Made by a program: the position numbers and the translations under genes | Origin: Planctomycetaceae bacterium | GTDB taxonomy: Bacteria; Planctomycetota; Planctomycetia; Planctomycetales; Planctomycetaceae | Reading direction: 5' to 3' | NCBI GenBank assembly: GCA_020426505.1 | Contig: JAGQPX010000093.1 | Coordinates: forward strand, 1 to 39,920 | DNA: 39,920 bases | Notes under the pieces: model-generated | Database searches by the model: none | Told to the model about the DNA's origin: nothing | The model's input: only the letters and a program-made list of their open reading frames with translations | Part shown: in pieces, positions 1 through 7,100 of the stretch | Layout of the letters: each line of letters opens with the position of its first letter | How positions within the stretch are numbered: position 1 is the first letter of the stretch

Positions 1-1166
1 GGGTAGTTCTTACCCGGGGGGACGCGCAGGAGAAATGTGCCGTCTTCTTCGACCGTTGTGGCCTGTACGGTCGATCCATTGAAGGGGCGTGCTGGCCCAT
101 GCACTCCAATCGAGATCGGATCACTGGGTGAGCTGGTAACGGGTTGGCCGTCGGAATCGATCAGCCGTCCTTCGATATACCCACCTGCGATCATCTTCAG
201 GTCCGCAGCAAGGTTTGCCCCGGCTTTCGCCTCGAACGATTTCAGCGCGTCAACCGTTCGGTCATTCATGCTGGCCCAAATGTTATAGTAATCCGGAATG
301 AGAAGGAGTCGGTATCGGCCTTCGTCATCTGTCACTGTCTCGCCGCCTCCAAGAATCTCACCTCGATAGGTTTCATCGTAGACAGCGTGAGCAACCACTC
401 GGACATTACGAGCCGGTAGCTGGGTGACGTCGTCAAAAACAATGCCTTCAATGATCGCAGGCTCCCTCAGGACAACTTCAATCGTCGCTGGAGCTTCTAT
501 GATCGTAAAAGGCTGATTCCCATAATCCGGGTGTTCGACTTGACAGACGATTTGGCTCCGCGGGATCAACTTCGTGAAAAGAGTGTCCGGGTCTCCGACT
601 TCGATGAATTGCGTCTTAAAACGAAAGATGTCAGTGATCGCGAACCTGCCTTCAATATCTGACAGGGCACTTGTGATCCCCGGCAGGCTTTGGCCCAAAA
701 CACTGCTCCTAAAGACAATTGCATTCGGCACTGGGGCTCCAGCCTCATTGATCACCCGTCCCTTGAGAGTCGCTGCGGATGACAACACGAGATCCAGTGA
801 GTCATCACTCGGACGCGAGACTGAGTCAACCCTGGTTGCCAAGTCGGGTGCCGAGGCAACAACGGCGTATCTGCGATACTCCTCGCGCTGAGGGACATAT
901 TTCGGAGCTTTCAACCCCTCAAACCGGAACTCACCGTTTTCGTCAGATCTCGTTTCGCGAAGTAGCTCAACAGGGACGGTGCGAGACTGAGCGATGTACA
1001 GTTCGACGCGCACTTCTGCGATCGGCGTCTGATCGGGAGACCGGCATGTCCCCTGGATCACGTACTCTCCCGCCGCTGTGTTGGAGGGATCATCAGCAAC
1101 AACGTCACTTGCTGGGATCGCGATCAACCACACAGTTAACCATGAACGCAACTTTGAACCGCGCAT
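1..1166 (-). CDS. Exported protein with carboxypeptidase regulatory-like (Ig-fold) repeats, partial
   Basis: The gene runs off the left edge; about 388 codons are visible and the C-terminus is missing. The start is the ATG at 1166, preceded by a good GGGAGG ribosome site about 6 nt away. The N-terminus is a signal peptide (basic MRGSKLRS, then a hydrophobic stretch ending near ASDVVADD), so the protein is exported. The rest holds repeated beta-sandwich units of the carboxypeptidase regulatory-like type. Each has a phrase such as LKGRVINEAGAPVPNAIV or IIEGIVFDDVTQLPARNVRV followed by a D-x-x-G-R/E-F/Y-x turn (DENGEFRF, DIEGRFAI, DDEGRYRL). At least four units are visible. In planctomycetes such proteins are usually extracellular or periplasmic, probably binding or adhesive, with no known reaction. 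No catalytic domain is seen in the visible part. Confidence 0.85.
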   Translation of the reverse strand, partial: MRGSKLRSWLTVWLIAIPASDVVADDPSNTAAGEYVIQGTCRSPDQTPIAEVRVELYIAQSRTVPVELLRETRSDENGEFRFEGLKAPKYVPQREEYRRYAVVASAPDLATRVDSVSRPSDDSLDLVLSSAATLKGRVINEAGAPVPNAIVFRSSVLGQSLPGITSALSDIEGRFAITDIFRFKTQFIEVGDPDTLFTKLIPRSQIVCQVEHPDYGNQPFTIIEAPATIEVVLREPAIIEGIVFDDVTQLPARNVRVVAHAVYDETYRGEILGGGETVTDDEGRYRLLLIPDYYNIWASMNDRTVDALKSFEAKAGANLAADLKMIAGGYIEGRLIDSDGQPVTSSPSDPISIGVHGPARPFNGSTVQATTVEEDGTFLLRVPPGKNY

Positions 1167-1279
1167 TTCTCCCTCCCGCCCAAATAATTCGCCGCTAAAC
1201 CAAGCGATAACCTCCGGTCAGACTATCACTGAGACATCATCTCATCAACGTGACAAACGGCCTTCGTGCTTCACTCGAA

Positions 1280-2242
1280 TCACGCAGTTGCTGGCGTCAG
1301 CACTCGGGAGAGGGTGTCGAGTTGGCCTTGGTCGAGGAGGCAGAGGTAGACGACTTCTTCGGTGGGGGCCGTCCAGGCGACGTTGGTGGCGGGGGTGTAG
1401 GAGATGGTCGCCGTGTTGAAGAAAGTGCGGGTCGGTGGGTCGCTGATGCGGGAGGCGGGGAGCACGAGGAGATAACCGTGCGTGCCTCGGTAGGCGAACT
1501 CGTAGACCGCGGCGTCGTGGGTGCCGTTGCCGTCGAGGTCGAGACCAACAGCGTCTGACTGTTGCCACGACGTCCAGCGACTGCTGGGCAGGGGTGCGTC
1601 GAACGAGCTGTCGAAGTTGGCGAGGGATGTTGTGTTGAGCGTGCCGTTCTTAAACGGAAGAGACTGTCGGACTTCATTGAGGGTGAAGGCTGCACCGCCG
1701 TGCGGGAGGATGAGCCAGCCGAGGCCTGCGACGACGAACATGGCCGTCGCTGCGATGACGGATCGCATCCATGTGCGACGTGAGGGGCGGACAAGCGAAG
1801 GCGTGACAGCAGTCCCCCTCTCCCCTGGAGGGAGAGGGACAGATTTTGAGCGTAAGCGAGAAATCAGGGTGAGGGGGAGCGACGTTGGGGTTGGCTCCCG
1901 ATGGCTAACCCGCCCCGCCCCCTCACCCTGCTTCTCGGCGCTGCGCTGGAGAAGCTGTCCCTCTCCCTCAAGGGGAGAGGGGGATTGATCGGCGACTTCC
2001 CTATTGAGCGCAAGAGCGTCGTGCAGTCGCGTTTGCAGGTCGGTTGGCACTTCGACGTCCTGCATCGCATTGGACATCTCGCGGTCGAACGCCTGTTGTC
2101 GGTCGAAGACGGCTCGCCATTCGTCCGACGTCACGATGGCCCGTGCGGCTTCCTGCACCTCGGCCTCACGCAGATCGTCCGAGTCGGGACGTACGGCGTC
2201 GAGTTGCTCGCGGAGCGTCGGATTGTGAGGCGAGTTGTCCAT
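1280..2242 (-). CDS. Membrane anti-sigma factor candidate (320 aa) carrying an in-frame palindromic insertion
   Basis: The gene lies 144 nt downstream of, and on the same strand as, the ECF sigma gene ending at 2387, the usual place for its anti-sigma factor. Residues 1-86 are acidic and helical with no Cys, so this is not a classic zinc-binding ZAS domain. One transmembrane helix lies at about 159-181 (MRSVIAATAMFVVAGLGWLI). A periplasmic domain of about 140 residues follows. Residues 87-143, rich in Pro, Arg, Ser and Glu, are encoded entirely by a 170-bp nested palindromic repeat (1814-1983). They therefore form an inserted linker between the cytoplasmic domain and the membrane helix. The start is the ATG at 2242, with no clear Shine-Dalgarno. 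The anti-sigma role is inferred from order, topology and size; the sequence itself is weakly conserved. Confidence 0.72.
   Translation of the reverse strand: MDNSPHNPTLREQLDAVRPDSDDLREAEVQEAARAIVTSDEWRAVFDRQQAFDREMSNAMQDVEVPTDLQTRLHDALALNREVADQSPSPLEGEGQLLQRSAEKQGEGAGRVSHREPTPTSLPLTLISRLRSKSVPLPPGERGTAVTPSLVRPSRRTWMRSVIAATAMFVVAGLGWLILPHGGAAFTLNEVRQSLPFKNGTLNTTSLANFDSSFDAPLPSSRWTSWQQSDAVGLDLDGNGTHDAAVYEFAYRGTHGYLLVLPASRISDPPTRTFFNTATISYTPATNVAWTAPTEEVVYLCLLDQGQLDTLSRVLTPATA
1814..1983. repeat. 170-bp nested palindromic element inside the anti-sigma gene
   Basis: The ends are 29-bp inverted repeats (1814-1842 and 1955-1983) with one mismatch, each itself a hairpin of the form CCCCTCTCCC..GGGAGAGGG. 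Inside lies a perfect 13-bp inverted repeat (1865-1877 and 1918-1930) and further small hairpins, including CTTCTC/GAGAAG. The same terminal hairpin recurs at 6991-7014 and, degraded, at 14649-14677, so this is a dispersed family. No transposase is encoded and no target duplication is obvious. The reading frame of the host gene stays open across it. Confidence 0.88.
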
Positions 2243-2386
2243 ATGTGATTGTGGCTCGGGTCCGTCCGATGCGTTGTGTCGTGTCTCTTGAATTCAGTCG
2301 GTGTTGAGTTGCGAACCAGCCGCGACCGTGAGGGAGCGGAAATCTCATCGGACGTCAACACGTCATCCGCTTCCTGACGGGCGCGG

Positions 2387-2950
2387 CTAGTGTGTCGAAC
2401 TGACCGGCACGTCTTCGCCGAGTCGGGTGACGAGTCGCTGGCGGAGGTAGGCCTTGCCGCGTGACAGGCGGCTCATGACGGTGCCGGTCGGGATGTCCAA
2501 GTGGGTGGCGATGTCCTTGTAACTCATCTCCTCGAAGTAAAACAAAATGACGGGGGTGCGGAACTCCTCGGGTAACTCGTTAAGGGCGGCCTGTAACTCT
2601 TCGCCGTCGATTGGGCTCTCCCATTGATCGTGAGACGGATCGGCGAAACCGTCGCACGACTCGAAGGCCACAAACTGTTGTGACCCCCGCAGACTCTTGA
2701 GGTAGGTGTTACGCACGATGGACAGCAACCAACTTCGGGCCTTCTCGTGATCCCGCAACTGGTCGAGCTTGCGATGGGCGGTGAGGAAGGTCTGCTGAGT
2801 GAGGTCCTCCGCGTCGGCAGCCGATCCACACAGGCGATACGCGAACCGGTAGACGAGCGACGAATGCTCCTCCACCCACTCACCGACGATGCGAGCGCGG
2901 TCTCCATCGGTCATAACACCCTCATGAGGGTGATCCGTGTCAGCCGTCAA
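2387..2950 (-). CDS. ECF-type RNA polymerase sigma factor (sigma-70 family)
   Basis: A 187-residue protein with the two ECF domains. Region 2 is at about 30-95 (LVYRFAYRLCGSAADAEDLT, then QQTFLTAHRKLDQL and WLLSIVRNTYLKSLR). Region 4 is at about 125-178 (LNELPEEFRTPVILFYFEEM, then SYKDIATHLDIPTGTVMSRL, a helix-turn-helix ending SRGKAYLRQRL). It directs RNA polymerase to a dedicated promoter set in the cytoplasm. The anti-sigma candidate lies immediately downstream in the same transcript. The start could be the ATG at 2950 or the one at 2914 (MTDGDRARI); the shorter form would still carry the whole of region 2. The upstream region (2951-3150) is shared with a divergent lipoprotein gene, a plausible target of autoregulation, but I cannot define a promoter motif. 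Confidence 0.92.
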   Translation of the reverse strand: MTADTDHPHEGVMTDGDRARIVGEWVEEHSSLVYRFAYRLCGSAADAEDLTQQTFLTAHRKLDQLRDHEKARSWLLSIVRNTYLKSLRGSQQFVAFESCDGFADPSHDQWESPIDGEELQAALNELPEEFRTPVILFYFEEMSYKDIATHLDIPTGTVMSRLSRGKAYLRQRLVTRLGEDVPVSSTH

Positions 2951-3150
2951 TTATTCCCGTCCTTCCGAGTTTTCCCGGATTTGTGGTCGTCGGCTGACAT
3001 TCTTCACGGTGGCCCGCGATGCGACAAGCTCCCGGATCTGGTGTTGGCGAAAACCTGCGAAACGGGTACATTTCCGCCCCTCTCGCTCTCCCCAACTTCG
3101 TAACATCCCGTTTAAATGCAGCCGCCGTGCTGTTCACAGGAGGTGAACTC

Positions 3151-3333
3151 GTGCGCAAGGTCCGTGCCTGCACCATGTTGCTGATTCTCGCCACGTTGTC
3201 GCTGACCGCTGCCGGCTGTCAGATGTTTGACGTACTGCATCCCAACCAAACGTGGAAATTGAATCGAGGCCCCGCACTGGACGAGGGGGATGCGTATTTC
3301 TCCGTGTCAGATCCGTTGCCAGAAACCCCTTAA
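3151..3333 (+). CDS. Small lipoprotein (60 aa), GTG start
   Basis: This short gene starts with GTG at 3151 behind a strong AGGAGGT ribosome site, which decides the start; the frame is open further upstream but without a ribosome site. The product begins VRKVRACTMLLILATLSLTA, then AGC, a typical lipobox giving lipidation of Cys23, so it is probably a membrane-anchored lipoprotein. The mature part is only about 38 residues (QMFDVLHPNQTWKLNRG and an acidic tail) and resembles no family I recognise. It is divergent from the ECF sigma gene and 64 nt upstream of the L,D-transpeptidase gene, so it may be co-transcribed with that envelope enzyme. Confidence 0.7.
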   Translation: MRKVRACTMLLILATLSLTAAGCQMFDVLHPNQTWKLNRGPALDEGDAYFSVSDPLPETP

Positions 3334-3397
3334 CAACCTCGTCGAGATTGTCAGACCGCTTCGTAAACGGTCGCTTCGCCGTTCAAGGACGAACGCC

Positions 3398-4594
3398 ATG
3401 TACGCCGCCCCTCGCAAACACCCGCTACAAACTTTCCGATTCTGGTTTTTCGTGACCGCGTCCGTCGCCTTCACCCTTGCCTGGCGGTTCGACTTGTTGC
3501 CGTTCCGAATTGGTCCGCCGCCGACAGGCAGTCGCAGCAACGAGGAGTTCACCGAGGTGGACCTCGAACGACCGGCAGGTTCTGCCGATGTTTTCCGCCA
3601 TCCGCGCGAGGAGTTAACGGAAGGCGATGCGCCGCATTCGGAGCCGGCATCTCCTTTGGACTCCTTTACGCTTCCCGGCGCACAGCAAGAACCAGTTCCA
3701 CCTTCACAAGCGGAAGTCGTCAACGACCCGAGGACGCTGGCCGCACACCAGTCGGCGACAGCTGATGAGTCCGGCGCGGGTCACCTGCTGTCGACGGCTC
3801 GGCGATACGATCGACAGATTCGACAGACCGCCAGCGTGAGTGATTCGTCTGCCACTCAGAATCAATGGACATTGCAAACCGCAGAGCAATTACTCGCATC
3901 GCCGGCGATCGAGTTCACTGAGATCGATCAGCTGTCGTCATCGAACGACCCGAACGATCACATCGAAGCACATCGGAAGTTGTCTGAGATATATTGGCAG
4001 CAACCGGAAGTCCGCGATCAACTCCGCACGCGCATCGACCAGTTGGCTCAACGTTTGTACTTCATGCCTCAAACGCACTACATGGAGGCGTACGAAGTTC
4101 AGCCGGGCGAGGTGCTTCAGACGATCGCAGAGAAGTACGACGTGCCGTGGCAGTATCTCGCCAAGCTGAACCGGGTTGACCCGCAGCGACTGCGAGCCGG
4201 TCAGCGGATCAAAGTCATCAAGGGCCCCTTCTCCGCCATCGTTGATCTCAGCGACTTCGAGATCACCATCCACGCTCACGGCTACTTCGTGACCCGCTAT
4301 CAATGTGGGATCGGCAAGGACGGGTCGACTCCCATTGGCACGTTCACCGTCGAGAATAAGCAGGTCGATCCGACGTACTACGGACCACACGGAGTCATCG
4401 ATCACGATGATCCTTCGAACCCACTCGGCGAACGCTGGATCGACATCGGCAACAGTTACGGCATCCACGGCACCATCGACCCCGAGTCGATCGGCCATAG
4501 CGAGTCAGCCGGTTGCATTCGCATGCACAACGACGAAGTCGCCGCCGTGTACGATTTGCTTTCGATCGGCTCCGAAGTCACGATTCGCCAATAA
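3398..4594 (+). CDS. LysM and L,D-transpeptidase (YkuD) domain protein
   Basis: A 398-residue membrane-anchored, periplasm-facing enzyme. A single N-terminal helix (FRFWFFVTASVAFTLAW, about 12-28) is a signal anchor. A long low-complexity linker rich in Pro, Ser and acidic residues follows. A LysM domain (about 232-276, YEVQPGEVLQTIAEKYDVPW, with LNRVDPQRLRAGQRI) binds peptidoglycan-type glycans. A YkuD catalytic domain (about 280-398) carries the HGT (His357) and SAGCIRM (Cys373) active-site motifs. The family forms 3-3 peptide cross-links or attaches proteins to peptidoglycan. The start at ATG 3398 has AAGGA upstream and gives the anchor a normal position; an upstream in-frame ATG at 3290 would overlap the lipoprotein gene. 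The gene ends at a perfect palindromic terminator. Confidence 0.92.
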   Translation: MYAAPRKHPLQTFRFWFFVTASVAFTLAWRFDLLPFRIGPPPTGSRSNEEFTEVDLERPAGSADVFRHPREELTEGDAPHSEPASPLDSFTLPGAQQEPVPPSQAEVVNDPRTLAAHQSATADESGAGHLLSTARRYDRQIRQTASVSDSSATQNQWTLQTAEQLLASPAIEFTEIDQLSSSNDPNDHIEAHRKLSEIYWQQPEVRDQLRTRIDQLAQRLYFMPQTHYMEAYEVQPGEVLQTIAEKYDVPWQYLAKLNRVDPQRLRAGQRIKVIKGPFSAIVDLSDFEITIHAHGYFVTRYQCGIGKDGSTPIGTFTVENKQVDPTYYGPHGVIDHDDPSNPLGERWIDIGNSYGIHGTIDPESIGHSESAGCIRMHNDEVAAVYDLLSIGSEVTIRQ

Positions 4595-4606
4595 TGAGTG
4601 GTGCGA

Positions 4607-4639
4607 GTTTAGCCGCACATTTCAAATGTGCGGCTAAAC
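4607..4639. terminator. Bidirectional hairpin terminator between convergent genes
   Basis: Two perfect 16-base arms (4607-4622 and 4624-4639) are separated by a single C. The arms are gtttagccgcacattt and its exact reverse complement. The hairpin lies between the transpeptidase gene (plus) and the Nudix gene (minus), and overlaps the Nudix stop codon. There is no long U run, so the call rests on the perfect symmetry and convergent position. Confidence 0.75.
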
Positions 4640-5137
4640 GGTGGTCTCGCGATACCACTCGAACAGTGATCGAAATGGTGGCGTGAACTGTTCCGGGTTT
4701 GCATCGATCATCGTGGCGATTTCATCGATGGTCCGCCACTCAATGCGTTCGATCTCGCCGGGGTCGGGTGTTGGAGTGGCGTCGGTTTCGCAGCGGTAGA
4801 GCACCGTGTGTTCGTTCGCCGTGTCGGGGCCGGCTGGCAGTTTGATGAGATACTCGAGCGACGCCTCCAATCCGAGTTCCTCTCGCAACTCGCGGACGGC
4901 TGCGGTGTCGTATGACTCGCCCGCATCGACATGTCCGGACGCGGACGACGTGTAACAGTGCGGGTACTCGTCCTTCGTCGACGAGCGAAAGTGCAACAGC
5001 ATCCGACCATCGGAACGGAACACCCACATGTGGACCGCTCGATGCAGGAGGCCGTTCGCATGGACGTCTGCACGCGTCGCCTGCCCGATCACATTGTCGT
5101 CAGCATCGCAGACATCGAAGATTTCCTGAGCAGCCAT
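4634..5137 (-). CDS. Nudix hydrolase (YfcD/IPP-isomerase-like subgroup)
   Basis: A 167-residue cytoplasmic protein with a complete Nudix box at about 68-90 (GHVDAGESYDTAAVRELREE, then LGL), fitting GX5EX7REUXEEXGU with all metal-binding glutamates. Such enzymes cleave a nucleoside diphosphate linked to another group X. The flanking sequence (EIFDVCDADDNVIGQATRAD, HRAVHMWVF, LHFRSSTKDEYPHCYTSSAS) resembles the YfcD subgroup, which is related to isopentenyl diphosphate isomerase. Its natural substrate is uncertain. The start ATG shares a base with the stop of the upstream UbiD gene (TAATG), so the two are translationally coupled. The gene ends within the palindromic terminator. Confidence 0.9.
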   Translation of the reverse strand: MAAQEIFDVCDADDNVIGQATRADVHANGLLHRAVHMWVFRSDGRMLLHFRSSTKDEYPHCYTSSASGHVDAGESYDTAAVRELREELGLEASLEYLIKLPAGPDTANEHTVLYRCETDATPTPDPGEIERIEWRTIDEIATMIDANPEQFTPPFRSLFEWYRETTV

Positions 5138-6963
5138 TAGATGATTCCTTCGAGCGGTCCGCCCTTCGTCGCGAGTTGATCGACTCGTCTTGTCACGTCC
5201 GGGTCCTCGATGAGTGGCGGCGCGTGATGTGGTTTGAGGCGGGCGTCGATGATGAGTGAACCGCGACAGCCCCAGTGTTTGTCTTCCGTGAACGCATCGA
5301 CTCCCTGGATGTCAGCAGCCGGGTTCGATCGGGTGAACGTGACCCACAACAGGTTATTGAGCGACGAGGCCACGAATTCGCTGTCATCGACAAGCAGAAT
5401 GAGGGGGAACGAACTGAGGGTGGAGAGTTGGTCGATGGCTGATGGCTGATTCTGAGATTTCAAATTAAAGATTTCAGATTTGGACTCGATCGCGATGGTG
5501 CCGGAGAGACAGACGCGGGGGTTGCGGTAGCCGTCGGGGAGTGTGAGATCGGACGGCAGTTCGGTCGGCAGGTCGCGGCGTTTGGGACCGGTCGCTGCGA
5601 TGACAACTTTTGATCCTGCGTTGAGGCCGGTGCCGGAGTAGTCGAGCGTGTCGATCGTGGTACGCGTCTGGAAGTGCAGATCGCGGGTCCAGTCGGCCCG
5701 TTCGAGCAGGTGACGCAGGAACGCTGGGATGTCGTGTATATCAAGGGAAGGGTTGTCCGCTTCGTTCACGATCATCAGGTACTTGGCGAGTGAGAGCTGC
5801 CCCTGTCCGAGGATCGCGTTTGCCTGCGTCAGCAACTCCTGCGGCCGTTGTTCCTTCGAGTAGGGGGTGTACCTTTCACTGCCGATTGCGAGCAGCAGCG
5901 GATGGACCCCAGCCGCATCCACTGCGTGCACGGCTTTGACTCCCGGCAAGACTTGTGGAATCGCTGAGCCGGTGATCTCGTGAATGAGCTGACCGAACGC
6001 TGTGTCCTCCTGCGGCGGACGTCCAACGACGGTGAAGGGCCAGATCGCATCGGAACGGTGATACACGTGTTCGACATTGAGGACCGGGAAGTCGTGCGTG
6101 AGGCTGTAGTATCCGAGGTGATCGCCAAACGGGCCTTCAGGAAGAAGATGATCCGGGTCGACCGTGCCCGTGATGCAGAAGTCGGCCTCAGCGGCGAGCG
6201 GCAGGGAGTCTTGCCTGCGAATCATGCGCACACGTCGGCCGCCGAGCGCTCCGGCGAAGGTCAATTCTGACAGCCCCTCCGGCAGCGGCATGACGGCTGC
6301 AAGCGGCAACGCGGGTGGTCCGCCGACAAAGATGTTCACGCGGAACGGCTTGCCGTTTTGGACAGCCCTGGTGTGATGGACCCCGATGCCGCGATGGATC
6401 TGATAGTGCAGGCCGATCTGTCGGTTCGGTTCGTATTCGCCTCCGGAGAGTTGGATGCGGTACATGCCGAGGTTGGACGACTGCCAGCCAGGTTGCGTGA
6501 CGTCTTCGGAGTATACCGCAGGCAACGTCACGAACGCTCCACCGTCATCCGGCCAGCAGACCAACTGCGGGAGTTCGCTGATCGTCGTCTCGTGGTCAAG
6601 GACAGGCCCGCTGCGGACAAACTTCGGTCGCATAGCCCACGCAGCGGGGAACGCGCGGGCCGACTGCAATGGATGGCGAAGGGCGGTCGTCGGGTCGAGC
6701 TTGATGTCCACCAGTCTCTGGACCAGTTCGAGAGTGTCGCGGAACAGGAAGCGGGCCCGGTCGATGGTGCCGAACAGGTTGGAGACCATCGGGAAGCGAC
6801 AGCCCTTCACCCGGCTGAACAGGATGGCCGGTCCCTGTGCCTGATAGACCCGTCGTTGGATCTCCGCTGCTTCGAGATGCGGATCGATCTCTGTCTCGAT
6901 ACGAACCAGTTGCCCAGTCCGCTCAAGGTCGTTGATGCACTCACGGAGGTTGCGGTAGCCCAT
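5137..6963 (-). CDS. ubiD: UbiD family prenyl-FMN-dependent decarboxylase
   Basis: Cytoplasmic UbiD-type (de)carboxylase of 608 residues, which needs the prenylated-FMN cofactor made by UbiX. The start chosen is ATG 6963 (MGYRNLRECINDLERTGQLV), the normal UbiD N-terminus; the frame is open upstream through a palindromic repeat, but that extension is not family-like. Visible signatures are SSNLGMYRI (about 162-170), HYQIHRGIGVHH (about 187-198), FVGGPPALPLAAVMPLPEG (about 212-230) and the active-site stretch EGPFGDH (276-282). Known family roles include ubiquinone or menaquinone precursor decarboxylation and aromatic acid decarboxylation; the substrate here is not determined. The protein is longer than the roughly 490 residues of E. 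coli UbiD, partly because of an AT-rich in-frame insertion at residues about 493-518. It is coupled to the Nudix gene. Confidence 0.9.
   Translation of the reverse strand: MGYRNLRECINDLERTGQLVRIETEIDPHLEAAEIQRRVYQAQGPAILFSRVKGCRFPMVSNLFGTIDRARFLFRDTLELVQRLVDIKLDPTTALRHPLQSARAFPAAWAMRPKFVRSGPVLDHETTISELPQLVCWPDDGGAFVTLPAVYSEDVTQPGWQSSNLGMYRIQLSGGEYEPNRQIGLHYQIHRGIGVHHTRAVQNGKPFRVNIFVGGPPALPLAAVMPLPEGLSELTFAGALGGRRVRMIRRQDSLPLAAEADFCITGTVDPDHLLPEGPFGDHLGYYSLTHDFPVLNVEHVYHRSDAIWPFTVVGRPPQEDTAFGQLIHEITGSAIPQVLPGVKAVHAVDAAGVHPLLLAIGSERYTPYSKEQRPQELLTQANAILGQGQLSLAKYLMIVNEADNPSLDIHDIPAFLRHLLERADWTRDLHFQTRTTIDTLDYSGTGLNAGSKVVIAATGPKRRDLPTELPSDLTLPDGYRNPRVCLSGTIAIESKSEIFNLKSQNQPSAIDQLSTLSSFPLILLVDDSEFVASSLNNLLWVTFTRSNPAADIQGVDAFTEDKHWGCRGSLIIDARLKPHHAPPLIEDPDVTRRVDQLATKGGPLEGII
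5410..5485. repeat. AT-rich low-complexity insertion inside ubiD
   Basis: On the coding strand this reads tandem-like variants of AAATCTGAAATC and ATCAGCCATC, encoding SKSEIFNLKSQNQPSAIDQL. It interrupts the conserved C-terminal part of UbiD between RVCLSGTIAIE and the LILLVDDSEF segment. Base composition is much poorer in GC than the surroundings. It looks like a dispersed planctomycete repeat that has been kept in frame. The exact edges are uncertain. Confidence 0.65.
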
Positions 6964-6990
6964 GACCAATGCGGGTTGACCTTGTCGCGA

Positions 6991-7014
6991 CCCCTCTCCC
7001 CTTGAGGGAGAGGG
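6991..7014. repeat. Solo copy of the CCCTCTCCC palindrome
   Basis: The 24 bases match the right-hand end of the 170-bp element at 1814-1983 exactly when that end is read as its reverse complement. Here it stands alone as one hairpin in the leader between ubiD and the divergent metallophosphoesterase gene. Its presence upstream of ATG 6963 supports the shorter ubiD start. Confidence 0.8.
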
Positions 7015-7100
7015 AGGAATAAATCGGTGTGGGGGGATTATTGCCGGTTCGCTAGAATCCGACACCCCTGAGATCGTCATGGCCGCGAGATTCTCCTGGA

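Noticed and set aside
3290..3397. Upstream start for the L,D-transpeptidase
   Set aside because: It would overlap the lipoprotein gene and put 36 charged residues before the signal anchor; ATG 3398 has a better ribosome site.
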